DNA from: Caenispirillum salinarum_A | Lineage (GTDB): Bacteria; Pseudomonadota; Alphaproteobacteria; Rhodospirillales; Rhodospirillaceae | DNA length: 64,000 bases | Assembly: GCF_044803115.1 (NCBI RefSeq) | Contig: NZ_CP085224.1 | Location: forward strand, 2,604,001 to 2,668,000 | Reading direction: 5' to 3' | In this document: positions 1-8,969 of the stretch, one piece after another | How the letters are laid out: each line of letters opens with the position of its first letter | Position numbering within the stretch: position 1 is the first letter of the stretch | The notes under the pieces: model-generated | What the model was told of the DNA's origin: nothing | What the model saw: only the letters and a program-made list of their open reading frames with translations | Databases searched by the model: none | Position numbers and translations under genes: made by a program

Positions 1-810
1 CTGCCCGCCTATGTGGGCCTGGCGGTGTTCTACGGCTGGCTGGTAATGCGCCCGGCGCTTCAGGAAGGGCCCGCCCCGGCGCGGCTTCTGGCGCTGGGCT
101 CGGGCGACCTGTCGGGCTTCGTGAAGCCCATGGCCGGCCTGACGGCCCTCGCTGCGCTGGCCGTCGTGGTCTACACGGGCATGGAGGTGATGGTGGTGGA
201 AAGCCGGCCGCTCTGGCACACCGCCACCCTGCCGGTGATGTTCCTGTTCACCGCCCTGACCGGCGCCGCCGGCCTTGGCCTGCTGTTCAACCGCCTTCTC
301 ACCGGCCACGACACCGTCACCGACCGCCGCTTCTACCGCATGCTCGCCCTGTTTTCGGGCCTGGTGCTGCTGAACGGCGCCGTCTGGCTGGCGCTTGGCT
401 GGACCGGCCGGGGCGCGGCCGAAGCGCGCGCGCTGGAGATCGTCGCCGACTCCAACACCTGGATGGGCGTGGCCGGCTGGGCGACCATGACCGCCTTCGT
501 GCTGCTGGTCTTCGGCCTCGCCAAGCCGCGCGGCCTGGGCTGGCTGGCCGGGCTTATCGCCCTGCATTCGGCCTGGATGTTCCGCTGGACCGTCTTCATG
601 GGCGGGCAGGCCATCCCCAAGACTGGCGCCGGTTTCTACGACGTCGACCTGCCGCTGGGGTCCGAGGGCCTGGCCGGGATCATGGCCGCCATGGGTCTCT
701 GGGTCGCCGTCACCGCCATCCTGACCATGCTGGCCTCGTGGCGCGGACGAAGCGATGCCGTCGCATCGGACAGCCGTGCCGGCCGCGCCGTTCCCCACGC
801 CGCCGAATGA
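1..810 (+). CDS. ttrC: Tetrathionate reductase membrane subunit TtrC (NrfD family), 5' truncated
   Basis: The open frame runs in from the window edge, so the N-terminus is missing; 269 codons remain. The protein is very hydrophobic, with about seven remaining membrane helices and short charged loops, as in NrfD/PsrC-family quinol-oxidising anchors (about 340 residues for TtrC). In the family this subunit passes quinol electrons through an iron-sulfur protein (TtrB) to the catalytic subunit. The assignment as TtrC rests mainly on the next gene, 32 bp downstream, being a clear TtrA. TtrB would be expected just upstream, outside the window. The last 25 residues are polar and probably cytoplasmic. 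Confidence 0.8.
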   Translation: MPAYVGLAVFYGWLVMRPALQEGPAPARLLALGSGDLSGFVKPMAGLTALAALAVVVYTGMEVMVVESRPLWHTATLPVMFLFTALTGAAGLGLLFNRLLTGHDTVTDRRFYRMLALFSGLVLLNGAVWLALGWTGRGAAEARALEIVADSNTWMGVAGWATMTAFVLLVFGLAKPRGLGWLAGLIALHSAWMFRWTVFMGGQAIPKTGAGFYDVDLPLGSEGLAGIMAAMGLWVAVTAILTMLASWRGRSDAVASDSRAGRAVPHAAE

Positions 811-842
811 TGTCTTGAGACTCCGAGAGTAGGAGCACCGCC

Positions 843-3800
843 ATGACTTCCCGCCGCAATCTCCTGAAGGGCGCCGCCGCCGCCGGTGGCCTGGCCGCCT
901 TCGGCGCGGGCTACAGCGAAACCATCGCCAAGACCGCCGAGGGCCTGATCCACGGCACCGCCGGCGAGGCCCCGCGCGACCCGCGCACCTTCAACGCCCC
1001 CAAGCCCGAATTCTCCGTCGACGCCGAGACCGGCGATCTGGTGCCCAACCCCGACCAGCAGGTCGCGTTCACCATGTGCATGGCCTGCAACACCATGTGC
1101 GGCGTGCGGGTGCGCACCGACAAGCAGACTGGCGCCGTCCTGCGGACCGCCGGCAATCCCTATCACCCGCTGTCGGCGGAACGGCACCTGCCCTACGAGA
1201 CCTCCATCCGCGATGCCTTCCTGTCGCTGACCGCCAAGGGCGAGGCCGGGCTTGCCGGCCGCTCCACCGCCTGCGGGCGCGGCAACGCCGCGCTGGCGCA
1301 GATCACGAACCCCTACCGCGTGACGGAATGCCTCAAACGCGTCGGCCCGCGCGGCTCGGGCAAATGGCAGACCATCAGCTTCGAACATCTGGTGGAGGAA
1401 GTCGTCGAGGGTGGCGACCTGTTCGGCGAGGGCTCCGTCGAGGGCCTGCGCGCCATCCGCGACCTGGAGACGCCGCTGGACCCGGAAAACCCCGAGTACG
1501 GCCCCAAGGCCAACCAGTTGGCCGTCATCCACGCCACGTCCGAGGGACGCGAGGGCTTCCTCAAGCGGTTCGCCTTCAACTGCTACGGCACCCGCAACTA
1601 TGCCCACCACGGCAGCTATTGCGGCCTGTCCATGCGCGTGGGCTCGGGCGCGGTGCTGAACGACCTGAAAGGCTACGCCCACGGCAAGCCCGACTTCGAG
1701 CATGTCGAGTTCGCCATCTTCCTAGGCAGCAGCCCCGGCAACGCCGGCAAGCCGTTCAAGCGCCAGGGCCGGATGGTCGCCAAGGCGCGGTCGGAGGGCG
1801 TGCTGAATTATGTGGTGGTGGAGCCCGTGCTGACCAATGCATCCAGCATGGCAGCGCACGAGCGCAACCGCTGGCTGCCCATCACGCCGGGCACCGACGC
1901 AGCCCTCGCCATGGGCATGATCCGCTGGATCCTGGAGAACGAGCGGTTCGACGCCCGCTACCTGTCGCAGCCCGGCCCTGCCGCCGCCGAGGCCGCGGGC
2001 GAGGCCAGCTTCTCCAACGCCAGCCACCTTGTCGTGACCCAGGAAGGCCACCCGCGCGAGGGCCGCTTCCTGCGCGCCTCCGACCTGGGCCTGCCGCTGG
2101 CGGACGTGGAGGGCGCGGAGCGCTACAAGAAGGGCGACGCCTTCCTCTGCATCGACGCCGCCGACGGCACCGTCCGCCCGCACGGCAAGCCGGCGCCGGC
2201 CGCGCTGCTCCATGACAGCGTGGTGGAGACGCCCGAGGGGCCGGTCGCGGTCAAGACCAGCCTCCAGCTTCTCAAGGAGGAAGCGCAGCGCCACACCATC
2301 GAGGACTACGCATCCTTCTGCGGCCTGAAGCCCGAGGTCATCGAGGGCCTGGCGCGAGAGTTCACCGCCCACGGCAAGAAGGCCGCCATCGACACCCACG
2401 GCGGCTCCATGCACGCCAACGGCTTCTACACGGCCTACGCGGTCCTGATGCTGAACCTGCTGATCGGCAACTGGAACCAGAAGGGCGGCATGGTCGACAG
2501 CATGGGCGGCTTCCCGGAATTCGCGCCGGGGCCGCGCTACAACCTGAAGAAATTCCCCGGCATGGTGAAGCCGGCCGGCGTGTTCCTGTCGCGGTCGCGC
2601 TTTCCCTACCGGAAAACCAGCGAGTTCAAGCGCCGCACGGCGGCGGGCGAAAGCCCCTACCCCACGAAGGCCCCGTGGTACCCGTTCTCGCCGCCTATGC
2701 TGACAGAGTACCTGACCAGCGCCGTGAACAAGTACCCTTACGGCCTGAAGGCGCTCGTCAGCTTCATGGCGAACCCCATCTACGGCCACGCCGGGCTGAA
2801 GGCCGCCATCGGGGAGCAGTTGAAGGACCCCAAGGTGCTGCCGCTGTTCGTCGCCGTGGATGCCTTCATCAACGAGACCAATGCCAACGCCGACTACATC
2901 GTGCCCGACAGCGTGATGTATGAAAGCTGGGGCTGGGCCAAGCCGTGGTCGGGCACCGTCACCAAGGCGTCCACCGCCCGCTGGCCGGTGATCGAGCCGC
3001 GCCAAGCCAGGACGAACGAGGGCGACCGCGTGACCATGGAAATGTTCTTCATAGCGGTCGGCAAGCGCATGGGCCTGCCGGGCTTCGGCGACGCGGTGAT
3101 ACAGGACGCCGAGGGCGCCATGCATCCCCTCGACCGGCCGGAGGACTGGTACATCCGCGCCGGCGCCAACGTCGCCTATGCCGGCACGCCCGTGCCCGAC
3201 GCCAGCGATGACGACATCGTCCTGTCCGGCGTCTCCCGCATCATGGCGGAACTGGAACGCGCCCTGAAGCCCGAGGAGGTGCGCAAGGTCGCGCACGTCT
3301 ATGCCCGCGGCGGCCGCTTCCAGGACTATGCGGAGGCCTATGAGGGGGACGCGCTGACCAACAGGGTCACCGCGCCGGCCGGGTTCTGCGTCTACAACGA
3401 GGCCATCGGCACGGCGGTCAACACCATGACCGGCGAGCGCTTCAAAGGCACGCCGGCGTGGTTCCCGCAGCGCTTTGCCGACGGCACGGCGATCCGCGAC
3501 CACTACAAGGCCGAGGACTGGCCGTTCCTGGTGTCGTCGTACAAGTCCAACATGCAGTCCAGCTATTCCATCGGGGCGCCGCGCCTGCGCCAGGTGCACC
3601 CCAACAACCCCATCTCCATCGGCGTGGAGGACGCCGAACGGCTGGGGATCGTCTCGGGCGACGCGGTGCGGCTGTCGACGCCCGAGGGCAGCGTCATCGC
3701 CACCGCGCTGGTCCGCCACGGCATCGCGCCAGGGGCCATCGCGGTGGAACACGGCTACGGTCACAGCGAACTGGGCGCCCGCCGGCACGAGATCGACGGC

Positions 3801-3956
3801 CTGATGCAGCCCGACCTGGGCGGCTTCTCCGCCGGCGTGAACCTCAACGAGATCGGCCTGCTGGACCCCACCCGCGACGGCCGGGCGACGCTGGGGGACT
3901 GGGCGGTCGGCTCGGCGGCGCGCAACGCCCTGCCGGCACGGCTGGAAAAGGCATGA
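843..3956 (+). CDS. ttrA: Tetrathionate reductase catalytic subunit TtrA (molybdopterin oxidoreductase)
   Basis: This 1037-residue protein has the usual TtrA length and is recognisably like TtrA along its whole length. The N-terminus is a twin-arginine leader (TSRRNLLKG followed by a hydrophobic stretch), so it is exported folded. Cys79, Cys82, Cys86 and Cys144 form the [4Fe-4S] ligand set. Cys260, in HHGSYCGLSMR, is the likely molybdenum ligand. A C-terminal molydopterin-dinucleotide-binding domain starts near residue 890. It would reduce tetrathionate to thiosulfate in the periplasm, taking electrons from TtrC via TtrB. The start is preceded by GAGTAGGAG. No ttrS/ttrR two-component genes are in the window. 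A related selenate or arsenate oxidoreductase is less likely. Confidence 0.9.
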   Translation: MTSRRNLLKGAAAAGGLAAFGAGYSETIAKTAEGLIHGTAGEAPRDPRTFNAPKPEFSVDAETGDLVPNPDQQVAFTMCMACNTMCGVRVRTDKQTGAVLRTAGNPYHPLSAERHLPYETSIRDAFLSLTAKGEAGLAGRSTACGRGNAALAQITNPYRVTECLKRVGPRGSGKWQTISFEHLVEEVVEGGDLFGEGSVEGLRAIRDLETPLDPENPEYGPKANQLAVIHATSEGREGFLKRFAFNCYGTRNYAHHGSYCGLSMRVGSGAVLNDLKGYAHGKPDFEHVEFAIFLGSSPGNAGKPFKRQGRMVAKARSEGVLNYVVVEPVLTNASSMAAHERNRWLPITPGTDAALAMGMIRWILENERFDARYLSQPGPAAAEAAGEASFSNASHLVVTQEGHPREGRFLRASDLGLPLADVEGAERYKKGDAFLCIDAADGTVRPHGKPAPAALLHDSVVETPEGPVAVKTSLQLLKEEAQRHTIEDYASFCGLKPEVIEGLAREFTAHGKKAAIDTHGGSMHANGFYTAYAVLMLNLLIGNWNQKGGMVDSMGGFPEFAPGPRYNLKKFPGMVKPAGVFLSRSRFPYRKTSEFKRRTAAGESPYPTKAPWYPFSPPMLTEYLTSAVNKYPYGLKALVSFMANPIYGHAGLKAAIGEQLKDPKVLPLFVAVDAFINETNANADYIVPDSVMYESWGWAKPWSGTVTKASTARWPVIEPRQARTNEGDRVTMEMFFIAVGKRMGLPGFGDAVIQDAEGAMHPLDRPEDWYIRAGANVAYAGTPVPDASDDDIVLSGVSRIMAELERALKPEEVRKVAHVYARGGRFQDYAEAYEGDALTNRVTAPAGFCVYNEAIGTAVNTMTGERFKGTPAWFPQRFADGTAIRDHYKAEDWPFLVSSYKSNMQSSYSIGAPRLRQVHPNNPISIGVEDAERLGIVSGDAVRLSTPEGSVIATALVRHGIAPGAIAVEHGYGHSELGARRHEIDGLMQPDLGGFSAGVNLNEIGLLDPTRDGRATLGDWAVGSAARNALPARLEKA

Positions 3957-4012
3957 CGACCGCCGTACTGGGCGAGTTGGGACGGGGCGGATGCGGCGGC
4001 AACCGCCCCGTT

Positions 4013-4438
4013 TCAGCCCCAGGAGCGGGTGGAGCGGCCCGACTGCTCCTCGGTCATGCCGTCCATTTCGTCATAGGCCCGTTCGAGGGCCGCCTGGGCG
4101 TCCTCCAGAGCCGCCGCCATGGCGCGGCGTTCAAGCTCCAGGGCCAGCAGGTTCATGGCGTTCCGCAGGTCATCGGCGCAAGGCGCGAACTGGTTCGGAT
4201 CGTCGATCCACAGGTCGACCACACCGAAGGTCTCGGTGCCCGAGACCAGCGGGAATCGCTGCCATCCGGCTGGTGCCTCGGGGGTGTCGAGGTCCAGGCG
4301 CGCCGTCACCTGCGCCCCGCGGACACCCGGAACCTCCTTCAGCCCGGCGCCCACGAATCCCTCGAACTGCTGGCGACCGGGCATGGACCGCGCCACGCAG
4401 ACCAGAAGCAACAGACGCGACGCCGTCGGGTCAGGCAT
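4013..4438 (-). CDS. Stand-alone GAF-like sensory protein
   Basis: The product is 141 residues. An alpha/beta region resembling a GAF fold covers residues 5-100 (hydrophobic LLLLVCVAR opening, then a GVVDLWIDD strand). A C-terminal amphipathic helix, rich in Ala, Leu and Glu, could form a coiled coil. There is no kinase, cyclase, HTH or other output domain. I chose the ATG at 4438 because it overlaps the stop of the MEDS gene (ATGCCTGA), suggesting translational coupling; a start at 4468 would create a 38-bp overlap. The gene converges on ttrA, whose stop is 56 bp away. The GAF assignment is by pattern only. Confidence 0.5.
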   Translation of the reverse strand: MPDPTASRLLLLVCVARSMPGRQQFEGFVGAGLKEVPGVRGAQVTARLDLDTPEAPAGWQRFPLVSGTETFGVVDLWIDDPNQFAPCADDLRNAMNLLALELERRAMAAALEDAQAALERAYDEMDGMTEEQSGRSTRSWG

Positions 4439-5063
4439 GACCGTGCGCGTGTCCGTCACAGCATGCAAGGGCGTCCGACCCGGTCGGCGGGTCGTAGTAC
4501 GGGTTGGGCACGATCTGGTTGCGCACCAGCATCAGCGGGTGCGCCTTGAGAATCTGGAAGAGCAACTCGCCGTCGAACAGCCGGGCGTCGTATTGACAGA
4601 TCGCGCTGAACGGACTGTCGGCCACCACCGCGTTCACCTGCCGCTCGTAGGCGACCAGCTTGTCCACCCCCGGCAGGGCAGGATCGAGCGACCAGTCCAT
4701 TTCGCCGGTGAAGAACACGGTGCCGGTTACCCTGCCGCGCATCTCTGCGTAGCCATGGCGCAGCGTCGACAGCATGGCCGCGGGATCGAACCGCCCGCCG
4801 GGCGCGTAGGTGGATCGGGCGTCGCGGAAGTGGAAATGCGGCTCGGCCAGCAGGTCGCGGGGAATGCCGCGCTGGACCAGATGGTCGTGGATCAGGTCAA
4901 GCTCGGTCTCGCAGGCGAAATAATCCGTCGACCCGCCATTCGCCAGGACGCCGGCCATGATACGCCCTATGGCGTCCATCCGTTGGTCCCGGCTGTCGTA
5001 GAGGTAGCAGACATGCGTCCCAGGCTGGATCGACTCGATGGAAAAGGCGGCATGACCGCTCAT
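4431..5063 (-). CDS. MEDS-domain sensory protein (DcmR-like sensor domain only)
   Basis: The 210-residue product matches the MEDS (methanogen/methylotroph DcmR sensory) domain: GTHVCYLYDSRDQR near residue 15, a nucleotide-binding-like alpha/beta core, FTGEMDW near 118, YERQVNAVV near 140, and a C-terminal LMLVRNQIVPNPYY. MEDS domains normally sit at the N-terminus of histidine kinases or DNA-binding regulators, but here nothing follows except a His/Cys-containing tail. It is the first gene of a two-gene minus-strand operon with the GAF-like gene. GGAGAG lies 8 bp before the ATG. It starts 186 bp from divergent hpnN. Its signal is unknown, and nearness to ttrA is only suggestive. Confidence 0.7.
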   Translation of the reverse strand: MSGHAAFSIESIQPGTHVCYLYDSRDQRMDAIGRIMAGVLANGGSTDYFACETELDLIHDHLVQRGIPRDLLAEPHFHFRDARSTYAPGGRFDPAAMLSTLRHGYAEMRGRVTGTVFFTGEMDWSLDPALPGVDKLVAYERQVNAVVADSPFSAICQYDARLFDGELLFQILKAHPLMLVRNQIVPNPYYDPPTGSDALACCDGHAHGHA

Positions 5064-5249
5064 CGTGCGCTCTCCGGCGAAAAGGTCGACTATCGCGTTT
5101 GGAAACAGATGATCCCCTGACAGGACGATACTGTTGCACGCCTGGGCGTTCTTCGAAAGGAAAAGCTAACATGCCCGGCCGGGTCATGGCGCGGTCCGGC
5201 CGGTTCCCCTAGACTGCCGACCGCGTTCCAACGCCAGGGGAGAGGCCTT

Positions 5250-7922
5250 GTGTCCGTGAACATCGCCGACCGGTACCGCCGTTTCATGATCCATCTGGTG
5301 CGCGCCTGCTGTCGAGGGCGATGGATCGTCGTGGCGGCGGCGGTCGCCTTCACCATCGTGTCAGCCTGGTTCGTGGCGACCAACCTGGCGGTGAACTCCG
5401 AAACCGAGGACATGCTGGACCCTGCCCTGCCCTTCCGTCAGCAGGCCAAGGACCTGCGGGCGGCCTTCCCCGAACTCAGCCGGACCCTTCTGGTGGTGGT
5501 TGAGGGGGAGACGCCGGAACTGGTGGAGCAGGCCGCCGGCCGTCTGGCCGAGGCCATGAGCCGGGACACGGTGTTCGACACCGTGTTCTATCCGGCGGCG
5601 GACCCCTTCTTTCGCCGTCACGGTCTGCTGTACCGCGATGTTGAAACCTTGGAGGATACGGTCGATCGCCTGACGGAGGCGCAGCCCTTCCTTGGCCCGC
5701 TGTGGCAGGACCCGTCCCTGCGCGGCCTGTCGGACCTGCTGGGCATGATGGCCCGGAACCCCGAGCGCCTGACCGACGATGCGGCGGCGCAGCTCAACGA
5801 TATTCTGACGCGCATGGCGGCGGTGGCGGAGGCGCGGGCCGGCGATGATCCCACCGCAGTGCTGTCGTGGCGCGGCGTGCTCGGTGGAGGCGGCGCCGCG
5901 GCCGGAGAGGCGGCGACCGGCGTCGAGGTCGACGCGCAGCCGCCGGTCGCGACCGCCCCCGTCCGCCGCATCATCGTTGCCCAGCCGGAGATCGATTACA
6001 CCGGCCTTGCGCCCGGCGCCACGGCCATCCGCACCCTGGAACGCCTGACCGACCGCCTGGACCTGGCGGCGGAATACGGCGTCGAGGTCCACCGTACCGG
6101 GCCGGTGGCGCTCGCCTACGATGAACTGCAGAGTGTGCGCACCGGCATGGGCCTTTCCGGCCTCATCTCTCTGGTGCTGGTGGCGGTGCTGCTGTGGTTC
6201 GGCGTGAAGTCGGTGCGCATGGTCATCTCGGCGCTGCTGACGCTGGTGATGGGCTTGATCTGGACCACCGCCGTCGGCCTGTTCGTGGTGGGCGCGCTGA
6301 ACCTGATCTCCGTCGCCTTCGCTGTGCTGTTCATCGGCCTGTCGGTGGATTTCGGCATTCACTTCTCGCTGCGCTACAAGGAAGGCCGCGACCACGGCCG
6401 CACCCACGCCCAGGCTCTGGACGAGGCCGCCGGCGATGTGGGCGACAGCCTGACGCTCAGCGCCATCGCTGCCGCCATCGGCTTTTTCGCCTTCCTGCCC
6501 ACCTCCTACGTCGGGCTGGCGGAGCTGGGGCTCATTTCCGGCATGGGCATGGGCATCGCGCTGTTGGCGAACCTGACCGTGCTGCCCGCGCTGATCTCCA
6601 TCATGCACCCGCGGCGCATCCGCCTGCCGCGCGGCCCCTCGGCGCGGCTGGTGCGCACGCTGGAGAACCACCCCAAGACCATCGTCGGCGCGGCGGCCGG
6701 TCTCGCGCTGGTCGCAGCGGTGCTCGCGCCCTTCGTGTCCTTCGACTTCGATCCGCTGAACCTCAAGGACCCGGAGGCGCCATCGGTGCAGGCGCTGGAC
6801 GACCTGATGGACGCCGGCGACCTGAACTTCTACGCCGCCCAGATTCTGGCCGAGGACCAAGCCGCCGCCGAGGACCTGGCAGAACGGCTGAGGACCCTGG
6901 AGACGGTGCAGGAGGCGAACACCATCGCCGCCAGCGTGCCGACCGAGCAGGAGGACAAGCTTTATCTGGTGGACGAGGCGGCCCTGGTGCTCGGCGCGGC
7001 CTTCGCCGCCGAACGCCGGCCGCAGCCGGAAGGCACGGCGCTTGAGCAGGCCGTTGCCGACCTGCGCCGGACGCTCGATCAGCTTGCCGAAGGCGCCGTG
7101 GATCGGCCGCAGACGGTGGAAGCGGCCCGGCGCCTGCAAGCCGTTCTGGGCCAGCTTCCGCCCGAGGAGGCCGAGGCGGCCCTCATGCGGACCCTGCCCA
7201 AGGTGCTGGACGACCTGAACATGGCGCTCGAGGCCCAACCCGTGGCGCTGGAGGACCTGCCGCCCGCCGTCACCACGCGCTGGCTGTCGCAGACGGGCCG
7301 GGCGCGGGTGGAGGTGGTTCCGGCCGTCGACGTCCATGACCGCTCCGCGCTGGCCGACTTCGTGGGCGAGGTGCGGTCGGTGGCGCCGGAGGTGACCGGC
7401 CCGCCGGTGACCATTCTGGAAGCCGGCCGCACGGTGCTGTGGTCGCTGTTCGAAGCCATGGCGATATCGGCCGCCGCGACGGTGGTCCTGCTGCTGCTGG
7501 TGCTGCGCTCGGTGCGCGGCATCGTCTACGTCTTTGCGCCGCTGGGGCTGGCAACGCTGATGACGGCGGCCGTGTCGGTGGTGATCGGCCTTCCGCTGAA
7601 CTTCGCCAACGTGATCGTGCTGCCGCTTCTGTTCGGCCTGGGGGTTGCGAGCGCCATCCACATCGTGCAGCGCGCCCGCGCCACCGGCCGGGCGTCGGAG
7701 TTGCTGCATACGTCGACGCCGCGCGCGGTGGTGTACTCCACGCTGACCACCATCGGCAGCTTCGCCAGCCTGGCGCTCAGTGATCACGCCGGGACGGCCA
7801 GCATGGGCATTCTGCTGACGGTGGCCGTCGGCCTGACGCTGCTGTGCACCCTGGTGGTGCTGCCCGCGCTCATGGCCGTCGCCCCCCTGCGGCGGCGCTG
7901 GGACGTGAACATCGGCGAGTAG
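5250..7922 (+). CDS. hpnN: Hopanoid biosynthesis-associated RND transporter HpnN
   Basis: This 890-residue protein has the duplicated MMPL/RND layout: an N-terminal helix (about 25-45), a large periplasmic loop (46-300), five to six helices (301-450), a second helix and periplasmic loop (475-720), then a second helix block (730-880). The opening, with NSETEDMLDP and FPELSRTLLVVVEG, is typical of HpnN, which moves hopanoids to the outer membrane in studied alphaproteobacteria. The GTG start follows GGGGAGAGG. No other hpn gene is adjacent; hpnCDE lies 13 kb downstream and an hpnM-like gene at 63 kb. A general MMPL lipid transporter is the alternative. Confidence 0.85.
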   Translation: MSVNIADRYRRFMIHLVRACCRGRWIVVAAAVAFTIVSAWFVATNLAVNSETEDMLDPALPFRQQAKDLRAAFPELSRTLLVVVEGETPELVEQAAGRLAEAMSRDTVFDTVFYPAADPFFRRHGLLYRDVETLEDTVDRLTEAQPFLGPLWQDPSLRGLSDLLGMMARNPERLTDDAAAQLNDILTRMAAVAEARAGDDPTAVLSWRGVLGGGGAAAGEAATGVEVDAQPPVATAPVRRIIVAQPEIDYTGLAPGATAIRTLERLTDRLDLAAEYGVEVHRTGPVALAYDELQSVRTGMGLSGLISLVLVAVLLWFGVKSVRMVISALLTLVMGLIWTTAVGLFVVGALNLISVAFAVLFIGLSVDFGIHFSLRYKEGRDHGRTHAQALDEAAGDVGDSLTLSAIAAAIGFFAFLPTSYVGLAELGLISGMGMGIALLANLTVLPALISIMHPRRIRLPRGPSARLVRTLENHPKTIVGAAAGLALVAAVLAPFVSFDFDPLNLKDPEAPSVQALDDLMDAGDLNFYAAQILAEDQAAAEDLAERLRTLETVQEANTIAASVPTEQEDKLYLVDEAALVLGAAFAAERRPQPEGTALEQAVADLRRTLDQLAEGAVDRPQTVEAARRLQAVLGQLPPEEAEAALMRTLPKVLDDLNMALEAQPVALEDLPPAVTTRWLSQTGRARVEVVPAVDVHDRSALADFVGEVRSVAPEVTGPPVTILEAGRTVLWSLFEAMAISAAATVVLLLLVLRSVRGIVYVFAPLGLATLMTAAVSVVIGLPLNFANVIVLPLLFGLGVASAIHIVQRARATGRASELLHTSTPRAVVYSTLTTIGSFASLALSDHAGTASMGILLTVAVGLTLLCTLVVLPALMAVAPLRRRWDVNIGE

Positions 7923-7938
7923 CGTGTATCTCGTCAAA

Positions 7939-7968
7939 AAAACGGCGGCCCGTGCGGACCGCCGTTTT
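7939..7968. terminator. Bidirectional hairpin between hpnN and livM
   Basis: AAAACGGCGG pairs perfectly with CCGCCGTTTT across a 10-nt loop. A-run on one side and T-run on the other let it end both hpnN and the convergent liv operon. Confidence 0.8.
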
Positions 7969-7991
7969 CCCGATGATGCGGACGTGTTGCC

Positions 7992-8969
7992 CTACTCCCC
8001 GGCCGGAACCTTGCGCGGGCGGCCTTCCTTGGGCGTCGGGTCCGACGTGCGGCCGGTGCCCATGTCCTCGGGCAGCAGGCCCTGCGGACGTGTCAGCAGG
8101 ATGACCTGCAGCAGGACAGCGACCAGCAGCACGCGCACCGCACCGGCCTGGGCCTGCCTCTCCGCCGGCAGGTAGCCGGTCGCAAGCTCCGATCCCGACC
8201 AGACGAACCAGATCAGCACCGCGCCCAGGATCGCGCCCTTGTTGTTGCCCGAGCCACCTGCGATGAGCATCACCCACACCAGGAAGGTGGCAAACAGCGG
8301 CTCGAACGCCTCGGGGCTGATGAAGCCGAAGTAGTGGGCGTACAGGCCGCCGGCCAGGCCCATGACGGTGGAGCCGACCACGAAGGCCTCCAGGCGGAAG
8401 CGCTGGATATTCTTGCCCGCCGCCATGACGCCGTTCTCGTTCTCGCGGATGGCGCGCAGCACGCGGCCCCAGGGGCTCTTGCGGGCGGCTTCCATGAGCA
8501 CATAGACGACCGCCAGCACCACGATGACGCCGATCAGGAAGGCCAGCGGGCTGTCCAGCCCCAGCGGCTTGGGAACGGCTGGAATGCCGCGCACGCCGTT
8601 GGTCAGCCAGTCCTCGTTCTTCAGCAGCAGGCGGATGATTTCCGCGATGCCGATGGTGGCGATGGCCAGGTAGTCGGTGCGCAATCGCATGGTCACCCAG
8701 CCGATCAACACCGACAGCAGCCCCGACATGATGACGGCCACCACGAGGCCGACGGGCGTCGGCAGACCGAAACCGCCGATGAAGCTGTTGCTGGGGGCGG
8801 CGGTCAGGATGGCCGTCGAATAGGCGCCGATGGCGAAGAACCCGGCGATGCCGATGTTGAACTGACCGGTGAAGCCCCATTGCAGGTTGAGGCCCAGCGA
8901 CAGAATTCCGTAGATGCCCGCCAGCGTCAGCAGCGAGATCCCGTAGAAAAGCAGTCCGGACAGTTCCAT
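7992..8969 (-). CDS. livM: Branched-chain amino acid ABC transporter permease LivM
   Basis: The 325-residue membrane protein has about 8-10 helices. GLNLQWGFTGQFNIGIAGFFAIGAY near residue 25 is the LivM hallmark, and MRLRTDYLAIATIGIAEIIRLL near 110 is the cytoplasmic coupling region contacting the ATPases. The tail is polar and Lys/Arg rich. The ATG overlaps the livH stop as TGATG, so the two permeases are coupled. It is the last gene of livG-F-H-M and imports branched-chain amino acids (or related amides) with LivH. The binding protein gene is absent nearby. Confidence 0.92.
   Translation of the reverse strand: MELSGLLFYGISLLTLAGIYGILSLGLNLQWGFTGQFNIGIAGFFAIGAYSTAILTAAPSNSFIGGFGLPTPVGLVVAVIMSGLLSVLIGWVTMRLRTDYLAIATIGIAEIIRLLLKNEDWLTNGVRGIPAVPKPLGLDSPLAFLIGVIVVLAVVYVLMEAARKSPWGRVLRAIRENENGVMAAGKNIQRFRLEAFVVGSTVMGLAGGLYAHYFGFISPEAFEPLFATFLVWVMLIAGGSGNNKGAILGAVLIWFVWSGSELATGYLPAERQAQAGAVRVLLVAVLLQVILLTRPQGLLPEDMGTGRTSDPTPKEGRPRKVPAGE

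Noticed and set aside
1722..3788. 688-codon minus-strand open frame within ttrA
   Set aside because: Antisense to a well-supported gene, with low-complexity His/Arg/Gly/Ala composition and no family features.
3458..4549. Plus-strand open frame overlapping the end of ttrA and the GAF-like gene
   Set aside because: It is in another frame of ttrA and antisense to the sensory genes. Its Arg/Pro/Ala-rich product shows no domain.
5361..7937. Very long minus-strand open frame (858 codons) across hpnN
   Set aside because: It is antisense to a clear gene. It is rich in His, Gln, Arg and Gly without domains, which is the usual product of a GC-rich third-position pattern.
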